In this document: piece by piece, positions 53,576 through 62,691 of the stretch | How positions within the stretch are numbered: the first letter of the stretch is position 1 | How the letters are laid out: every line of letters starts with the position of its first letter | Assembly (NCBI RefSeq): GCF_021378075.1 | Contig: NZ_JAJUOS010000004.1 | Location: 1-64,000 of the forward strand | Source of the DNA: Rhodobacter flavimaris | Lineage (GTDB): Bacteria > Pseudomonadota > Alphaproteobacteria > Rhodobacterales > Rhodobacteraceae | DNA length: 64,000 nt | Reading direction: 5' to 3' | Notes under the pieces: generated by a model | What the model was told of the DNA's origin: nothing | Seen by the model: the letters and a program-made list of their open reading frames with translations, nothing else | Databases searched by the model: none | Position numbers and translations under genes: made by a program

Positions 53576-54607
53576 GTGTCCAGACCTCCTGTCGAACCCC
53601 GCCGCCCGCTGACTCTGCGCGATGTCTCCGAGGCTTCCGGCGTATCGGAAATGACGGTCAGCAGGGTCTTGCGAAACCGAGGAGATGTGTCCGACGCGAC
53701 GCGCGAGAAGGTGCTCGAGGCCGCCAAAGAGCTTGGCTACGTGCCCAACAAGATCGCGGGGGCGCTGGCCTCGCAGCGGGTGAACCTTGTGGGCGTGATC
53801 GTGCCCTCGCTGTCGAACCTGGTATTCCCCGAGGTGCTCTCGGGCATTTCCCAGGAGCTGGAGGACACCGGGCTGCAACCGGTCTTCGGCGTCACGAACT
53901 ACTCCCCCGAGAAAGAGGAAAGCGTGCTTTACGAGATGCTCTCGTGGCGGCCTTCCGGGCTGATCATCGCGGGGATCGAACACACCCCCGCCGCGCGCGC
54001 CATGCTTGAGAACGCTGGCGCGCCGGTGGTCGAGATCATGGATGTGGATGGGCGCGGCGTCGATTCGGTCGTCGGCATCTCGCATCGCCGCGCGGGCCTG
54101 CACATGGCCGAGGCGATCCTGGCGGCGGGTTACCGGCGCATCGGTTTCCTTGGCACGAAGATGCCCGAGGACCACCGCGCGCGCAAACGCCTTGAGGGTT
54201 TCGAGGAAGGTCTGGCGAAGGCGGGTATCACGCTGGCCGATACCGAGTTCTACTCGGGCGGGTCTGCGCTGCTGAAGGGCCGCGAGATGACCGAGGCGAT
54301 GCTGAAACGCACCCCGGACATCGACTTCCTCTATTACTCGAATGACATGATCGGCGCGGGCGGCCTGCTGTGGTGCCTTGAGAACGGCTATGACGTGCCC
54401 GGCAAGCTGGGGCTTGCGGGCTTCAACGGGGTCGATCTGCTCGACGGTCTGCCGGTGCGTCTGGCCACGATGGACGCCTGCCGCCGCGAGATTGGCCGTA
54501 CAGCCGCGCAGATCATCGCCGGACGTCCGCATCAGGGGCTGATCGGCGGCGAGGTGGTCGAGCTGGAGCCGGTTATCCAATACGGCGACACGATCCGCCG
54601 CGCTTAA
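53576..54607 (+). CDS. LacI family transcriptional regulator
   Basis: The 343-aa protein has the LacI DNA-binding head (LTLRDVSEASGVSEMTVSRVLRNRGDVSDATREKVLEAAKELGYVPNKIAGALASQR) and a periplasmic-binding-type effector domain. The style is close to gluconate-type GntR repressors, but the ligand is not identifiable. It begins with GTG after AAAGG. No sugar operon is adjacent. Its stop overlaps that of the convergent ABC permease gene. Confidence 0.9.
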   Translation: MSRPPVEPRRPLTLRDVSEASGVSEMTVSRVLRNRGDVSDATREKVLEAAKELGYVPNKIAGALASQRVNLVGVIVPSLSNLVFPEVLSGISQELEDTGLQPVFGVTNYSPEKEESVLYEMLSWRPSGLIIAGIEHTPAARAMLENAGAPVVEIMDVDGRGVDSVVGISHRRAGLHMAEAILAAGYRRIGFLGTKMPEDHRARKRLEGFEEGLAKAGITLADTEFYSGGSALLKGREMTEAMLKRTPDIDFLYYSNDMIGAGGLLWCLENGYDVPGKLGLAGFNGVDLLDGLPVRLATMDACRREIGRTAAQIIAGRPHQGLIGGEVVELEPVIQYGDTIRRA

Positions 54608-55431
54608 AGGACGCCGCCCTTACCCCAACTGGCCGAGGCATGCTGGCGGGTGTAGAACTCGCCCAGCAAGCCCAGCATCAGCAACGTCAGCCCGACATAA
54701 AGCGGGTAATGCCAGTCGGTGAAATGCGGGTTGTAGTTGATGAAGGTGAAGCCGCGCGACTGGTCGATCAGGTGGAAAAGCGGGTTCCAGCTGAACATCG
54801 CAAGCATCTTCGGGGGCAGGGTGTTGGCCAGAAACATCTTGCCCGAGGCGATGACATTGGCGCGGGTATAGACCAGCCGGATGATCCCGATCAGTCCGGG
54901 CGCCCAGGGCGTGGCCGCAAGAAACACCAAACCGATCCCGATACCCACGAACCACGCCAGCATCAGCATCCCAAGGGTGCCGACCCAGTTCTCGATCTCG
55001 ATCGGGGTGATGGCCGCGTGGTAGAGGTAGAGCACGATCACCATCGTCAGGACCTGGTTGTAAAGCACCGACAGCGCCGAGGAGAGGATCGCCACCGCCG
55101 TGGTCATCGGCGCGTGTTTCATCATCGCCGATGTCGGTCCGCCTGACCCGGACACCGCCGACATGGTCTTGTTGTAGGTCATGAAGAGGAACACGCCGCT
55201 CATCAGGTAGAGAATGAAATCGCCGCGCACTGCGGCGCGGCGCATCCCCATGATGTTCATGAGCAGATAGAAGATGGCGACCATCATGATGGCCTGGGTC
55301 ATGTTCGACAGCAAACCGACGATGGCATTCCCGCTTGATCCGCGGATGCGCCGCGCGGTCAGGTGAAACACCAGTTCCAGCAGGCTGAAGGTCGAGCCGA
55401 GCGTTGAATTGCTGCGCTTTGCCTTGAACAT
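54604..55431 (-). CDS. ABC-2 type polysaccharide export permease (KpsM-like)
   Basis: The 275-aa protein has six predicted helices and ABC-2 family phrases (MMVAIFYLLMNIMGMR, FFLAATPW-like VFLAATPWAPGLIGIIRLVYTRANVIASGKMFLANTLP, and the WNPLFHLIDQSRGFTFINY loop). Such permeases export capsule or O-antigen-type glycans together with a KpsT-like ATPase, which is not in the window. The divergent cysQ-kdsB-glycosyltransferase genes support a surface-polysaccharide context. Confidence 0.82.
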   Translation of the reverse strand: MFKAKRSNSTLGSTFSLLELVFHLTARRIRGSSGNAIVGLLSNMTQAIMMVAIFYLLMNIMGMRRAAVRGDFILYLMSGVFLFMTYNKTMSAVSGSGGPTSAMMKHAPMTTAVAILSSALSVLYNQVLTMVIVLYLYHAAITPIEIENWVGTLGMLMLAWFVGIGIGLVFLAATPWAPGLIGIIRLVYTRANVIASGKMFLANTLPPKMLAMFSWNPLFHLIDQSRGFTFINYNPHFTDWHYPLYVGLTLLMLGLLGEFYTRQHASASWGKGGVL

Positions 55432-55561
55432 TCCCTGCGATCCTGGCCTTTCCGTGCCCCGATCATGGCCGGGAAAACTTGCCGTTCCGTTGATGGCGCA
55501 TCATAAGGTGGGTGTTGCCGCGTAGCAATCGGGCCTCGGGCGATCTGGAATGGAGTGCAAG

Positions 55562-56359
55562 ATGGATTATGAACGACTCGTCAGCGTGATGCGCCGCCTG
55601 GCGTTGGAAGCGGGCGACAAGATCATGGAAATCTACAACTCGCCCGAGTTCGAGGTGAAGTCGAAGTCAGACGCCTCGCCCGTGACCGAGGCCGACGAGG
55701 CCGCCGATGCGCTGATTTCGGAAGGTCTGGCCGAGGCTTTTCCGCAGGTGGCGCAAGTGACCGAGGAGCAGGCGGCAAGCCACAGCCAGCAGGTCAGCAC
55801 CTTCCTGATCGTCGATCCGCTCGATGGCACCAAGGAATTCGTCCAGCGTCGCGGCGATTTCACCGTCAACATCGCCTATGTGCTCGATGGCGTTCCGGTG
55901 CGCGGCGTCGTCTATGCACCCGCCAAGGGACGGCTGTTTTACACACTGGCCGACGGCCGCTCGGTCGAAGAGGTGGGCCCGGAGTTCGACAAGGAAGCCC
56001 CCGGAACGCAGACGCCGATCACGGTTTCGGTTCCCGACAATCGCGGGCTGATGGTGGTGGCGTCGAAATCGCACCGCGATCAGGCGACCGACGATTACAT
56101 CGCGCAATATGGCCTTAAAGACATGACCTCGGCGGGCTCGTCGCTGAAATTCTGTCTGGTCGCCACCGGTGAGGCCGATCTTTACCCGCGTCTTGGCCGC
56201 ACGATGGAATGGGACACGGCGGCGGGCGACGCGGTGCTGCGCGGCGCGGGCGGCGAGATGGTGCGCTTCGACGACCACACGCCCTTTACCTATGGCAAGC
56301 CCGGCTTCGAAAACCCCTTCTTCATCGCCTATGCCCCCGGCGTTCTTCTGGTGAAATAA
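55562..56359 (+). CDS. cysQ: 3'(2'),5'-bisphosphate nucleotidase CysQ
   Basis: The 265-aa inositol-monophosphatase-family enzyme shows the Mg-binding motifs DPLDGTKEF and WDTAAGDAVLRGAGG, plus the early EADE acidic pair. CysQ clears 3'-phosphoadenosine 5'-phosphate, the by-product of sulfate activation and sulfation. GGAGTGCAAG supports the ATG at 55562 over the one four codons earlier. Its TAA shares a base with the next ATG. A link to sulfated polysaccharide is possible but unproven. Confidence 0.92.
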   Translation: MDYERLVSVMRRLALEAGDKIMEIYNSPEFEVKSKSDASPVTEADEAADALISEGLAEAFPQVAQVTEEQAASHSQQVSTFLIVDPLDGTKEFVQRRGDFTVNIAYVLDGVPVRGVVYAPAKGRLFYTLADGRSVEEVGPEFDKEAPGTQTPITVSVPDNRGLMVVASKSHRDQATDDYIAQYGLKDMTSAGSSLKFCLVATGEADLYPRLGRTMEWDTAAGDAVLRGAGGEMVRFDDHTPFTYGKPGFENPFFIAYAPGVLLVK

Positions 56360-57159
56360 TGTCCGTCCTGATCGTCATCCCCGCCCGCTACGCCTCGACC
56401 CGCTATCCCGCCAAGCCGCTCGTCGCGCTGACCGGGGCAAGCGGCGTGTCCAAGACCCTGATCCAGCGTAGCTGGGAGGCCGCGATGGCCGTGAAGGGTG
56501 TTGACCGCGTCGTCGTCGCCACCGATGACGAGCGCATCAAGGCAGAGGCCGAGCGTCATGGCGCCGAGGTCGTGATGACCTCGACCGAGTGCCGCAACGG
56601 GACCGAGCGCTGCGCCGAGGCCTACAGCAACATTGGCGGCGGTTACGACATCGTGGTGAACCTGCAAGGCGACGCGCCTCTGACCCCGGCCTGGTTCATC
56701 GAGGATCTGATCGCGGGGCTTGAGGCAAACCCCTGGGCCGAGCTGGCAACTCCCGTTCTGCGCTGCGAGGGCGCGATGCTGGCCAGCCTGCGCGAGGACC
56801 GCCATCATGGCCGCGTCGGCGGCACCACCGCCGTCTTCGGCGCGGGCAATCGCGGCATCTACTTCTCGAAAGAGGTCATTCCCTACACCTCGGAAAGCTA
56901 CATGCCCACCGCCCCCACGCCGGTCTTCCATCACGTCGGCGTCTATGCCTACCGTCCCGAGACGCTTCTGGCCTACTCCGACTGGCCCATCGGCCCGCTG
57001 GAAACGCTTGAAGGGCTGGAACAACTGCGCTTCCTCGAAAACGGCCGCGCGGTTCTGTGCACCGAGGTCGAGGCCCGCGGGCGCGAGTTCTGGGAGCTGA
57101 ACAACCCCTCGGATGTCGCCCGGATCGAGGCGATGATGGCGGGTATGGGCCTCGAATGA
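56359..57159 (+). CDS. kdsB: CMP-KDO synthetase-like cytidylyltransferase
   Basis: The 266-aa protein has the nucleotidyltransferase opening LIVIPARYASTRYPAKPL, DRVVVATDDERI and EVVMTSTECRNGTER. These are typical of 3-deoxy-manno-octulosonate cytidylyltransferase (KdsB/KpsU). The usual NVQGDEP segment reads NLQGDAP here, so Ala replaces a conserved Glu. The substrate could therefore be KDO or a related 3-deoxy sugar acid. It is translationally linked to cysQ and overlaps the next gene by 4 nt. Confidence 0.85.
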   Translation: MSVLIVIPARYASTRYPAKPLVALTGASGVSKTLIQRSWEAAMAVKGVDRVVVATDDERIKAEAERHGAEVVMTSTECRNGTERCAEAYSNIGGGYDIVVNLQGDAPLTPAWFIEDLIAGLEANPWAELATPVLRCEGAMLASLREDRHHGRVGGTTAVFGAGNRGIYFSKEVIPYTSESYMPTAPTPVFHHVGVYAYRPETLLAYSDWPIGPLETLEGLEQLRFLENGRAVLCTEVEARGREFWELNNPSDVARIEAMMAGMGLE

Positions 57160-58376
57160 CGCCTACCCCGGTGCGCGCGAGTGTCATTGTCGTCTCGCGC
57201 CACCGACCCGATCATCTGGCGATCTGCCTTCGCGGCCTTGCTCAGCTCGATCACCCGGAGTTCGAAGTGATCGTGGTCGCCGACCCGGAGGGGCTGGCGA
57301 TTGCCGAGGGGCTGCCAGTCAAGCGCGTGGCGTTTGACGAGGCCAATATCTCGGTCGCGCGCAATGCAGGGATCGCGACGGCCGCAGCGCCGGTGATTGC
57401 CTTCATCGACGACGATGCCGTGCCCGAGCCGGCATGGCTCTGCCGCCTGACCGCGCCTTTCGCAGATCCGCGCGTGGTGGCCGCAGGCGGGTTCGTGCGC
57501 GGGCGTAACGGGATCTCCTATCAATGGAAGGCCTCGCAGACCGACCGGCTTGGCATCAGCCACGCGCTGAGCGTGGATGAGGTGCAAGCGACATTGCTAC
57601 CGCCGCCGCCCAATGGCGCGATCCGGACCGAGGGCACTAATTGCGCCTTTCGCCGAGACGCGGTGGCGACGATTGGCGGCTTCGATACGGCGCTCCGTTT
57701 CTTCCTTGATGAGACCGAGTTGAACCTGCGCTTGGCCGAGACCGGCGGGCTGACGGCCATCGTGCCGGGCGCGCAGGTGCATCACGGTTTTGCCGCCTCG
57801 GCCCGGCGCAAGGCCGACAGGACGCCGACGGACCTGCACGAGATCGGGGCCTCTTCGGCTGTGTTCTGGCGCAAGCACGCCCCAGCCAAAGCCATCCCCG
57901 AAGCGCGCGCAGCCCTGATGGAGGCCCAACGCGCGCGGCTTGAGAACTATGTCGCTGATGGGAGAATGTCGCGAAGCGAAGTAGGGCCGCTCCTGCACAG
58001 CCTGACCGAGGGGCTGGACGCAGGCGAGGCCCGCGCAATCGAACCGCTGCCCGCGATCGGCCCGTCACCCGATGCCTTCCTGCCGTTCCCCGTAGGGCCG
58101 CGCCCACGCCGCATCGTTGCAGGCCGCATCTGGCAGGCGCGTGCCAAACGCGCCGAGGCCGCAGGCGCGGTCACCCAAGGCGCGGTCGTCTCGCTCTTTC
58201 TCTTCGCTCCCTCGATCCGCCGCCACCGGGTCCGGTTTCACCCCGACGGCTACTGGGAGCAAAGCGGCGGGCTGTGGGGGAAATCAGATCGAGGCCAGCC
58301 CGCCTTCTTTCCGTGGCGCTTCGCTGCGCGACTGCGCCGCGAGATCGCGAGGATCGCCCCTTTCCGCGCCCGCTGA
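57156..58376 (+). CDS. family 2 glycosyltransferase
   Basis: The 406-aa protein has a GT-A fold N-terminus: ASVIVVSRHRPDHLAICLRGLAQLDHPEFEVIVVAD, then VIAFIDDDAVPEPAWL with the DxD-type metal site, and FLDETELNLRLAETGG with the acceptor-side acidic residues. The Arg-rich C-terminal third (about 270-406) has no recognisable domain. It overlaps the kdsB-like gene by 4 nt, so it probably adds a sugar in the same surface glycan. Confidence 0.85.
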   Translation: MTPTPVRASVIVVSRHRPDHLAICLRGLAQLDHPEFEVIVVADPEGLAIAEGLPVKRVAFDEANISVARNAGIATAAAPVIAFIDDDAVPEPAWLCRLTAPFADPRVVAAGGFVRGRNGISYQWKASQTDRLGISHALSVDEVQATLLPPPPNGAIRTEGTNCAFRRDAVATIGGFDTALRFFLDETELNLRLAETGGLTAIVPGAQVHHGFAASARRKADRTPTDLHEIGASSAVFWRKHAPAKAIPEARAALMEAQRARLENYVADGRMSRSEVGPLLHSLTEGLDAGEARAIEPLPAIGPSPDAFLPFPVGPRPRRIVAGRIWQARAKRAEAAGAVTQGAVVSLFLFAPSIRRHRVRFHPDGYWEQSGGLWGKSDRGQPAFFPWRFAARLRREIARIAPFRAR

Positions 58377-58526
58377 TCCGCTCGCGCAAATCTTTCAGTC
58401 CAAGCAAGTTTCCGCGAGGCATGTTTCGGCCGCCGGGAGCACTTCTTGTTTTCTGCATGTGAAAACGCCTAATATCTCCGCAACCTAAAAGGCGGCATGA
58501 CGCCGTCTGCAAATATCGGGTGAGTA

Positions 58527-59420
58527 ATGAAACGTAAGGTCACCAAAGCGATTTTTCCGGTAGCAGGTCTCGGAACGCGCTTTCTTCCCGCCACCAAGTC
58601 GATCCCGAAAGAGATCCTGACGCTCGTCGATCGGCCGCTGATCCAATACGCCATCGACGAAGCCCGCGCCGCCGGCATCACCGAATTCATCTTCGTCACC
58701 TCGCGCGGCAAATCCGCGCTTGAGGATTACTTCGACGACGCGCCCGAGCTGGAGAACCAGCTGCGCAAGTCGGGCAAGACGCAGCTGCTGGATATCCTTG
58801 AATCGACCAACATGGATTCGGGCGCCATCGCCTATGTGCGCCAGAACCGCGCGCTTGGCCTGGGCCATGCCGTGTGGTGCGCCCGCCGACTGGTGGGCGA
58901 CGAGCCTTTCGCGGTCATCCTGACCGACGACGTCATCGCCGCCGACAAGCCCTGTCTGCAGCAGATGATGGAGGCCTATGAGGAAACCGGCGGCAATATC
59001 GTCGCCGCGATGGAGGTCCCGCATGAGCGCACCTCGTCCTACGGCGTGCTCGACATCGCCGAAGAGAACGGCGCGGTCGTGAAGGTCAAGGGCATGGTCG
59101 AAAAGCCCAAGCCGGAAGTCGCGCCCTCGAACCTCGCCGTGATCGGTCGCTACATCCTGACGCCCGAGATCATGAACAACCTCAACGCCAAGAAGCAGGG
59201 CGCCGGTGGCGAGATCCAGCTGACCGACGCAATCGCTGAGGAAATCAGCAAGGGCAACCCGGTCTATGGCTACCGCTTCCGCGGCCAGCGTTACGACTGC
59301 GGGTCGAAGGCGGGCTTCCTGCAGGCGACGGTGGCCTTCGGCCTCGCGCGCGAGGATCTGCGCGATGAGTTCTCGGACTACCTGACCGATCTCATGGCGA
59401 TGCGCACGGCTGCCGAATAA
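58527..59420 (+). CDS. galU: UTP-glucose-1-phosphate uridylyltransferase
   Basis: The 297-aa enzyme makes UDP-glucose. The signature PVAGLGTRFLPATKSIPKEILTLVDRPLIQYAIDEA is complete, as are AVILTDDVI and FRGQRYDCGSKAGFLQA. It precedes galE by 3 nt, and the pair supplies UDP-glucose and UDP-galactose to the glycosyltransferases around it. About 150 nt separate it from the upstream GT2 gene, so it may have its own promoter. Confidence 0.97.
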   Translation: MKRKVTKAIFPVAGLGTRFLPATKSIPKEILTLVDRPLIQYAIDEARAAGITEFIFVTSRGKSALEDYFDDAPELENQLRKSGKTQLLDILESTNMDSGAIAYVRQNRALGLGHAVWCARRLVGDEPFAVILTDDVIAADKPCLQQMMEAYEETGGNIVAAMEVPHERTSSYGVLDIAEENGAVVKVKGMVEKPKPEVAPSNLAVIGRYILTPEIMNNLNAKKQGAGGEIQLTDAIAEEISKGNPVYGYRFRGQRYDCGSKAGFLQATVAFGLAREDLRDEFSDYLTDLMAMRTAAE

Positions 59421-59423
59421 CCG

Positions 59424-60410
59424 ATGGCCAAGCATGTTCTGGTGACGGGTGGGGGCGGGTATATCGGCTCCCACGCTTGCAAGGCCCTGCGGGCCGCGGG
59501 CTATGTGCCCGTCACCTACGACAGCTTTGTCACCGGATGGTGCGATGCGGTCCGGTTCGGTCCGCTCGAAGAGGGCGATCTGGCCGACCGGGCGCGCCTC
59601 GATGCAGTCTTTGCGAAATGGCAGCCGGTGGCGGTGATGCATTTTGCCGCCCTCAGCCTTGTCGGCGAGTCGATGCAGGACCCCGGCAAATACTGGCGCG
59701 CCAACGTGATTTCGTCGCTGAACCTGATCGAGGCGGCCTGCGCGGCGGGTTGCCTCGATTTCGTTTTCTCCTCGACCTGCGCAACCTATGGCGATCAGGA
59801 CGGCGTCGTGCTGGACGAGACAACGCCGCAACGCCCGATCAACGCCTATGGCGGATCAAAACGCGCGATCGAGGACATGCTGCGCGACTTCGGGCTGAGC
59901 CACGGTCTGCGCTCGGTCATCTTCCGCTATTTCAACGTCGCGGGCTCGGACCCCGAGGGCGAGGTGGGCGAGTTCCACCGCCCCGAGACGCATCTGATCC
60001 CGCTGATGCTTGATGCTATCGACGGCAAACGTCCGGCGCTGACGGTTTTCGGCTCGGACTACCCCACGCCCGATGGCACCTGCATCCGTGACTACGTTCA
60101 TGTCTGCGATCTGGTGGATGCGCATGTGCTGGGGCTGCAATGGCTTGAGGCCGGGAAGGGATCGGAGGTGTTCTGTCTGGGCACCGGGCAGGGCTTTTCC
60201 GTACGCGAGGTGATCGCGCAGTCGCGGGCCGTGACCAACCGCGAGGTGCCAATTGTGGAAGGCGCGCGGAGGCCCGGTGATGCGGCGATGCTGGTCTCGG
60301 GTTCGACCAAGGCCACGCGTGTGCTTGGCTGGACGCCAAAGCGCGCCGATCTGTCCACCATGATCGCCGATGCCTGGCGCTGGCATCAAAGCGGCCATTA
60401 TGAGCGATAG
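59424..60410 (+). CDS. galE: UDP-glucose 4-epimerase
   Basis: The 328-aa SDR enzyme has VTGGGGYIGSHACKALRAAG for NAD, the catalytic Ser/Thr stretch VFSSTCATYGD, and YGGSKRAIEDML with the Tyr-xxx-Lys pair. GTCIRDYVHVCDL is the classic GalE phrase. It interconverts UDP-glucose and UDP-galactose. The glycosyltransferase gene that follows starts within its last 11 nt. Confidence 0.96.
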   Translation: MAKHVLVTGGGGYIGSHACKALRAAGYVPVTYDSFVTGWCDAVRFGPLEEGDLADRARLDAVFAKWQPVAVMHFAALSLVGESMQDPGKYWRANVISSLNLIEAACAAGCLDFVFSSTCATYGDQDGVVLDETTPQRPINAYGGSKRAIEDMLRDFGLSHGLRSVIFRYFNVAGSDPEGEVGEFHRPETHLIPLMLDAIDGKRPALTVFGSDYPTPDGTCIRDYVHVCDLVDAHVLGLQWLEAGKGSEVFCLGTGQGFSVREVIAQSRAVTNREVPIVEGARRPGDAAMLVSGSTKATRVLGWTPKRADLSTMIADAWRWHQSGHYER

Positions 60411-61635
60411 GCCCGCCTGCCGACTTCTGGATATCACGCGGCTCGTGTCGCGAGTGGGGCGCGGGCCGATGACCGGGATCGACCGGGTCGAGGCCGCCTA
60501 TCTCGACCGGCTGCGTCATGAGGACGTGCCGCTGTTCCTGCTCTGCCGCACTTCCTATGGGTTCTTGCTGCTGCGCGGCTCCGAGGCCGAGTATGTTTTC
60601 GCAGCCTTGGCCGCCCCCGAGACCCTGCCCCCACCCAGCCTGATCGACCGGCTGCGCGGCCGCACCAGTCCGCGCCTGCGCCTTGAGGCCGGTCTGCGGA
60701 CGCGCGCATTGGCGCGGGTGCCGGGTGGCGGGCTGACCTGGATGCTTGCGCGCCGCCTGCCGCGCCCGATCAGCTATATCAACGTCGGGCAAAGCTCGCT
60801 CAAGCAAAAGAACCTGCAACGACTGCGCCGGGTGCCGGGGCTGCGCATCACCGTCATGTTGCATGACACGATCCCGCTCGATCTTCCCGACTATGCCGGG
60901 GTCGGAGAGCCCGAGCGGTTTCGCGCCACTTTCGACGCGGTCATCCGCAGTGCCGACCTGATCCTGTGCAACTCGGCCGCGACCATGGCGGATGTTCGGC
61001 GCCACGCCGGGGCGCAGCTCCCGCCCTGCCTTGTCGCCCATCTGGGCGTCGATCTGCCGCGCCCCGATCCGCATGCAATCCCGCCCGATCTGGACCTGAT
61101 GCCCGACTATTTCGTAGCCCTCGGCACGATCGAGCCGCGCAAGAACCACGCCGTGCTGCTGGATGCCTGGGAGGAGATCATCGCCCGCATGGGCCCCGAG
61201 GGCGCGCCGCGCCTGTTGATCATCGGCCGCCGCGGCTGGAAGAACGAGGCGGTGTTCCAGCGGCTCGACAGCGCGCCCTACATGGGAAAGGTGGTGCATG
61301 AGTTGTCCGAACTGAACGACGCGGCGGTTTCCGCGCTGCTGGCCGGGGCGCACGCGCTGCTTATGCCCTCCTTCGCCGAAGGGTTCGGATTGCCCCCGCT
61401 TGAGGCGATGGCGCTTGGCACCCGCGTCATCGCGGCGCCCTTGCCGGTCTATGAGGAATTCCTGGGCAACAGTGTCATTTACGCAGACCCGACCGACAGC
61501 TATGACTGGGTTAACAAGATATTAAACCTGACAGGCGACAGGCGCGGGCAGGAACGGGCGGACCCTTCGGGCAAGGATCATCCGGCCCTGCCAAGCTGGG
61601 AGGTGCATTTCAACCTCGTGTTAAGCGCGGTGTGA
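60400..61635 (+). CDS. family 4-like glycosyltransferase
   Basis: The 411-aa protein is a GT-B retaining glycosyltransferase. The C-terminal half has FVALGTIEPRKNHAVLLDAWEEI and PSFAEGFGLPPLEAMALGTRVIAAPLPVYEE, with the E-x7-E donor motif. The N-terminal half opens with DITRLVSRVGRGPMTGIDRVE, seen in alphaproteobacterial polysaccharide transferases. The start codon overlaps the end of galE. A mannosyl- or rhamnosyl-type role is possible, but the sugar is not identifiable. Confidence 0.88.
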   Translation: MSDRPACRLLDITRLVSRVGRGPMTGIDRVEAAYLDRLRHEDVPLFLLCRTSYGFLLLRGSEAEYVFAALAAPETLPPPSLIDRLRGRTSPRLRLEAGLRTRALARVPGGGLTWMLARRLPRPISYINVGQSSLKQKNLQRLRRVPGLRITVMLHDTIPLDLPDYAGVGEPERFRATFDAVIRSADLILCNSAATMADVRRHAGAQLPPCLVAHLGVDLPRPDPHAIPPDLDLMPDYFVALGTIEPRKNHAVLLDAWEEIIARMGPEGAPRLLIIGRRGWKNEAVFQRLDSAPYMGKVVHELSELNDAAVSALLAGAHALLMPSFAEGFGLPPLEAMALGTRVIAAPLPVYEEFLGNSVIYADPTDSYDWVNKILNLTGDRRGQERADPSGKDHPALPSWEVHFNLVLSAV

Positions 61636-61677
61636 AAGCCTTCGCGAAACAGCGCCTGAAGCGGACGGAGCGGCTAG

Positions 61678-62688
61678 ATGAGCATACGGGAGACCCTGCG
61701 CCTGCGTTACAAACGCAAGCGCTTGCTATTCCGCGCCTTCCGCAAACGGCATGAACTGAGCTGCCTCGCCGACCGGACCGGCGCGATCACCGCGTCGGAT
61801 ATCCTGGTCTTCACCACGCTGCGCAACGAACAGATCCGTCTGCCCTATTTCCTGCGCTACTACCGCGAACTGGGCGTGCGGCATTTCCTGATCGTGGATA
61901 ACGGCTCGGATGACGGCTCGACCGAGTATCTGCTGGCCCAGCCCGATGTGTCGCTCTGGCGCACCGAGGCCAGCTACCGGCGCGCGCGTTACGGCATCGA
62001 CTGGATCAACTGGCTCCTGCGCAAATATGGCACGGGGCACTGGACGCTGACGGTCGATCCTGATGAGTTCTTCGTCTATCCCTTCTGCGACACGCGGCCC
62101 ATAGACGCGCTGACCGACTGGCTGGATACATATGACATCCGCGCCTTCCCGGCGATGATGCTGGACATGTATCCCAAGGGGCCGATCGACGCGGTGCCCT
62201 ATCGCGCGGGCGACGACCCTTTCGAGACGGCCTGCTGGTTCGATGGCGGCAATTACACGATCTCGAAGAACCCCGAGTATCATAACCTCTGGATTCAGGG
62301 TGGGCCGCGTGCGCGGATGTTCTTTGCCGACCGCCCGACCGAGGCGCCCTCGCTCAACAAGGTGCCGCTCGTGCGATGGGAGCGCGGATTTGCCTTCATC
62401 TCCTCGACCCATATGATGCTGCCGCGCGGGCTGAACACCGTCTATGACGAATGGGGCGGAGAGAAGGTCTCGGGCTGCCTCTTGCACGCCAAGTTCATCT
62501 CGCCGCTGAATGAGAAGGTCGCGGAGGAAATTCAACGGGGCGAGCATTTCGACGGTTCGCGCGAATACCGCGCCTATTCCGAGACGCTGGCGATAGAGCC
62601 GGACCTCTGGTGCAAATGGTCCGAGAAATATATCAACTGGCGACAGCTTGAAATCCTTGGCCTGATGTCGAAGGGGAACTGGGCTTAG
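61678..62688 (+). CDS. glycosyltransferase family 2 protein (Glyco_tranf_2_4 type)
   Basis: The 336-aa protein carries the family hallmarks FTTLRNEQIRLPYFLRYYRELGVRHFLIVDNGSDDGSTEYL and TVDPDEFFVYP, where DPDE is the metal/catalytic site. A basic N-terminal segment (about 1-25) could lie at the membrane face. It follows the GT4-like gene by 42 nt and precedes the branching-type transferase by 3 nt. The acceptor is unknown. Confidence 0.85.
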   Translation: MSIRETLRLRYKRKRLLFRAFRKRHELSCLADRTGAITASDILVFTTLRNEQIRLPYFLRYYRELGVRHFLIVDNGSDDGSTEYLLAQPDVSLWRTEASYRRARYGIDWINWLLRKYGTGHWTLTVDPDEFFVYPFCDTRPIDALTDWLDTYDIRAFPAMMLDMYPKGPIDAVPYRAGDDPFETACWFDGGNYTISKNPEYHNLWIQGGPRARMFFADRPTEAPSLNKVPLVRWERGFAFISSTHMMLPRGLNTVYDEWGGEKVSGCLLHAKFISPLNEKVAEEIQRGEHFDGSREYRAYSETLAIEPDLWCKWSEKYINWRQLEILGLMSKGNWA

Positions 62689-62691
62689 GAC

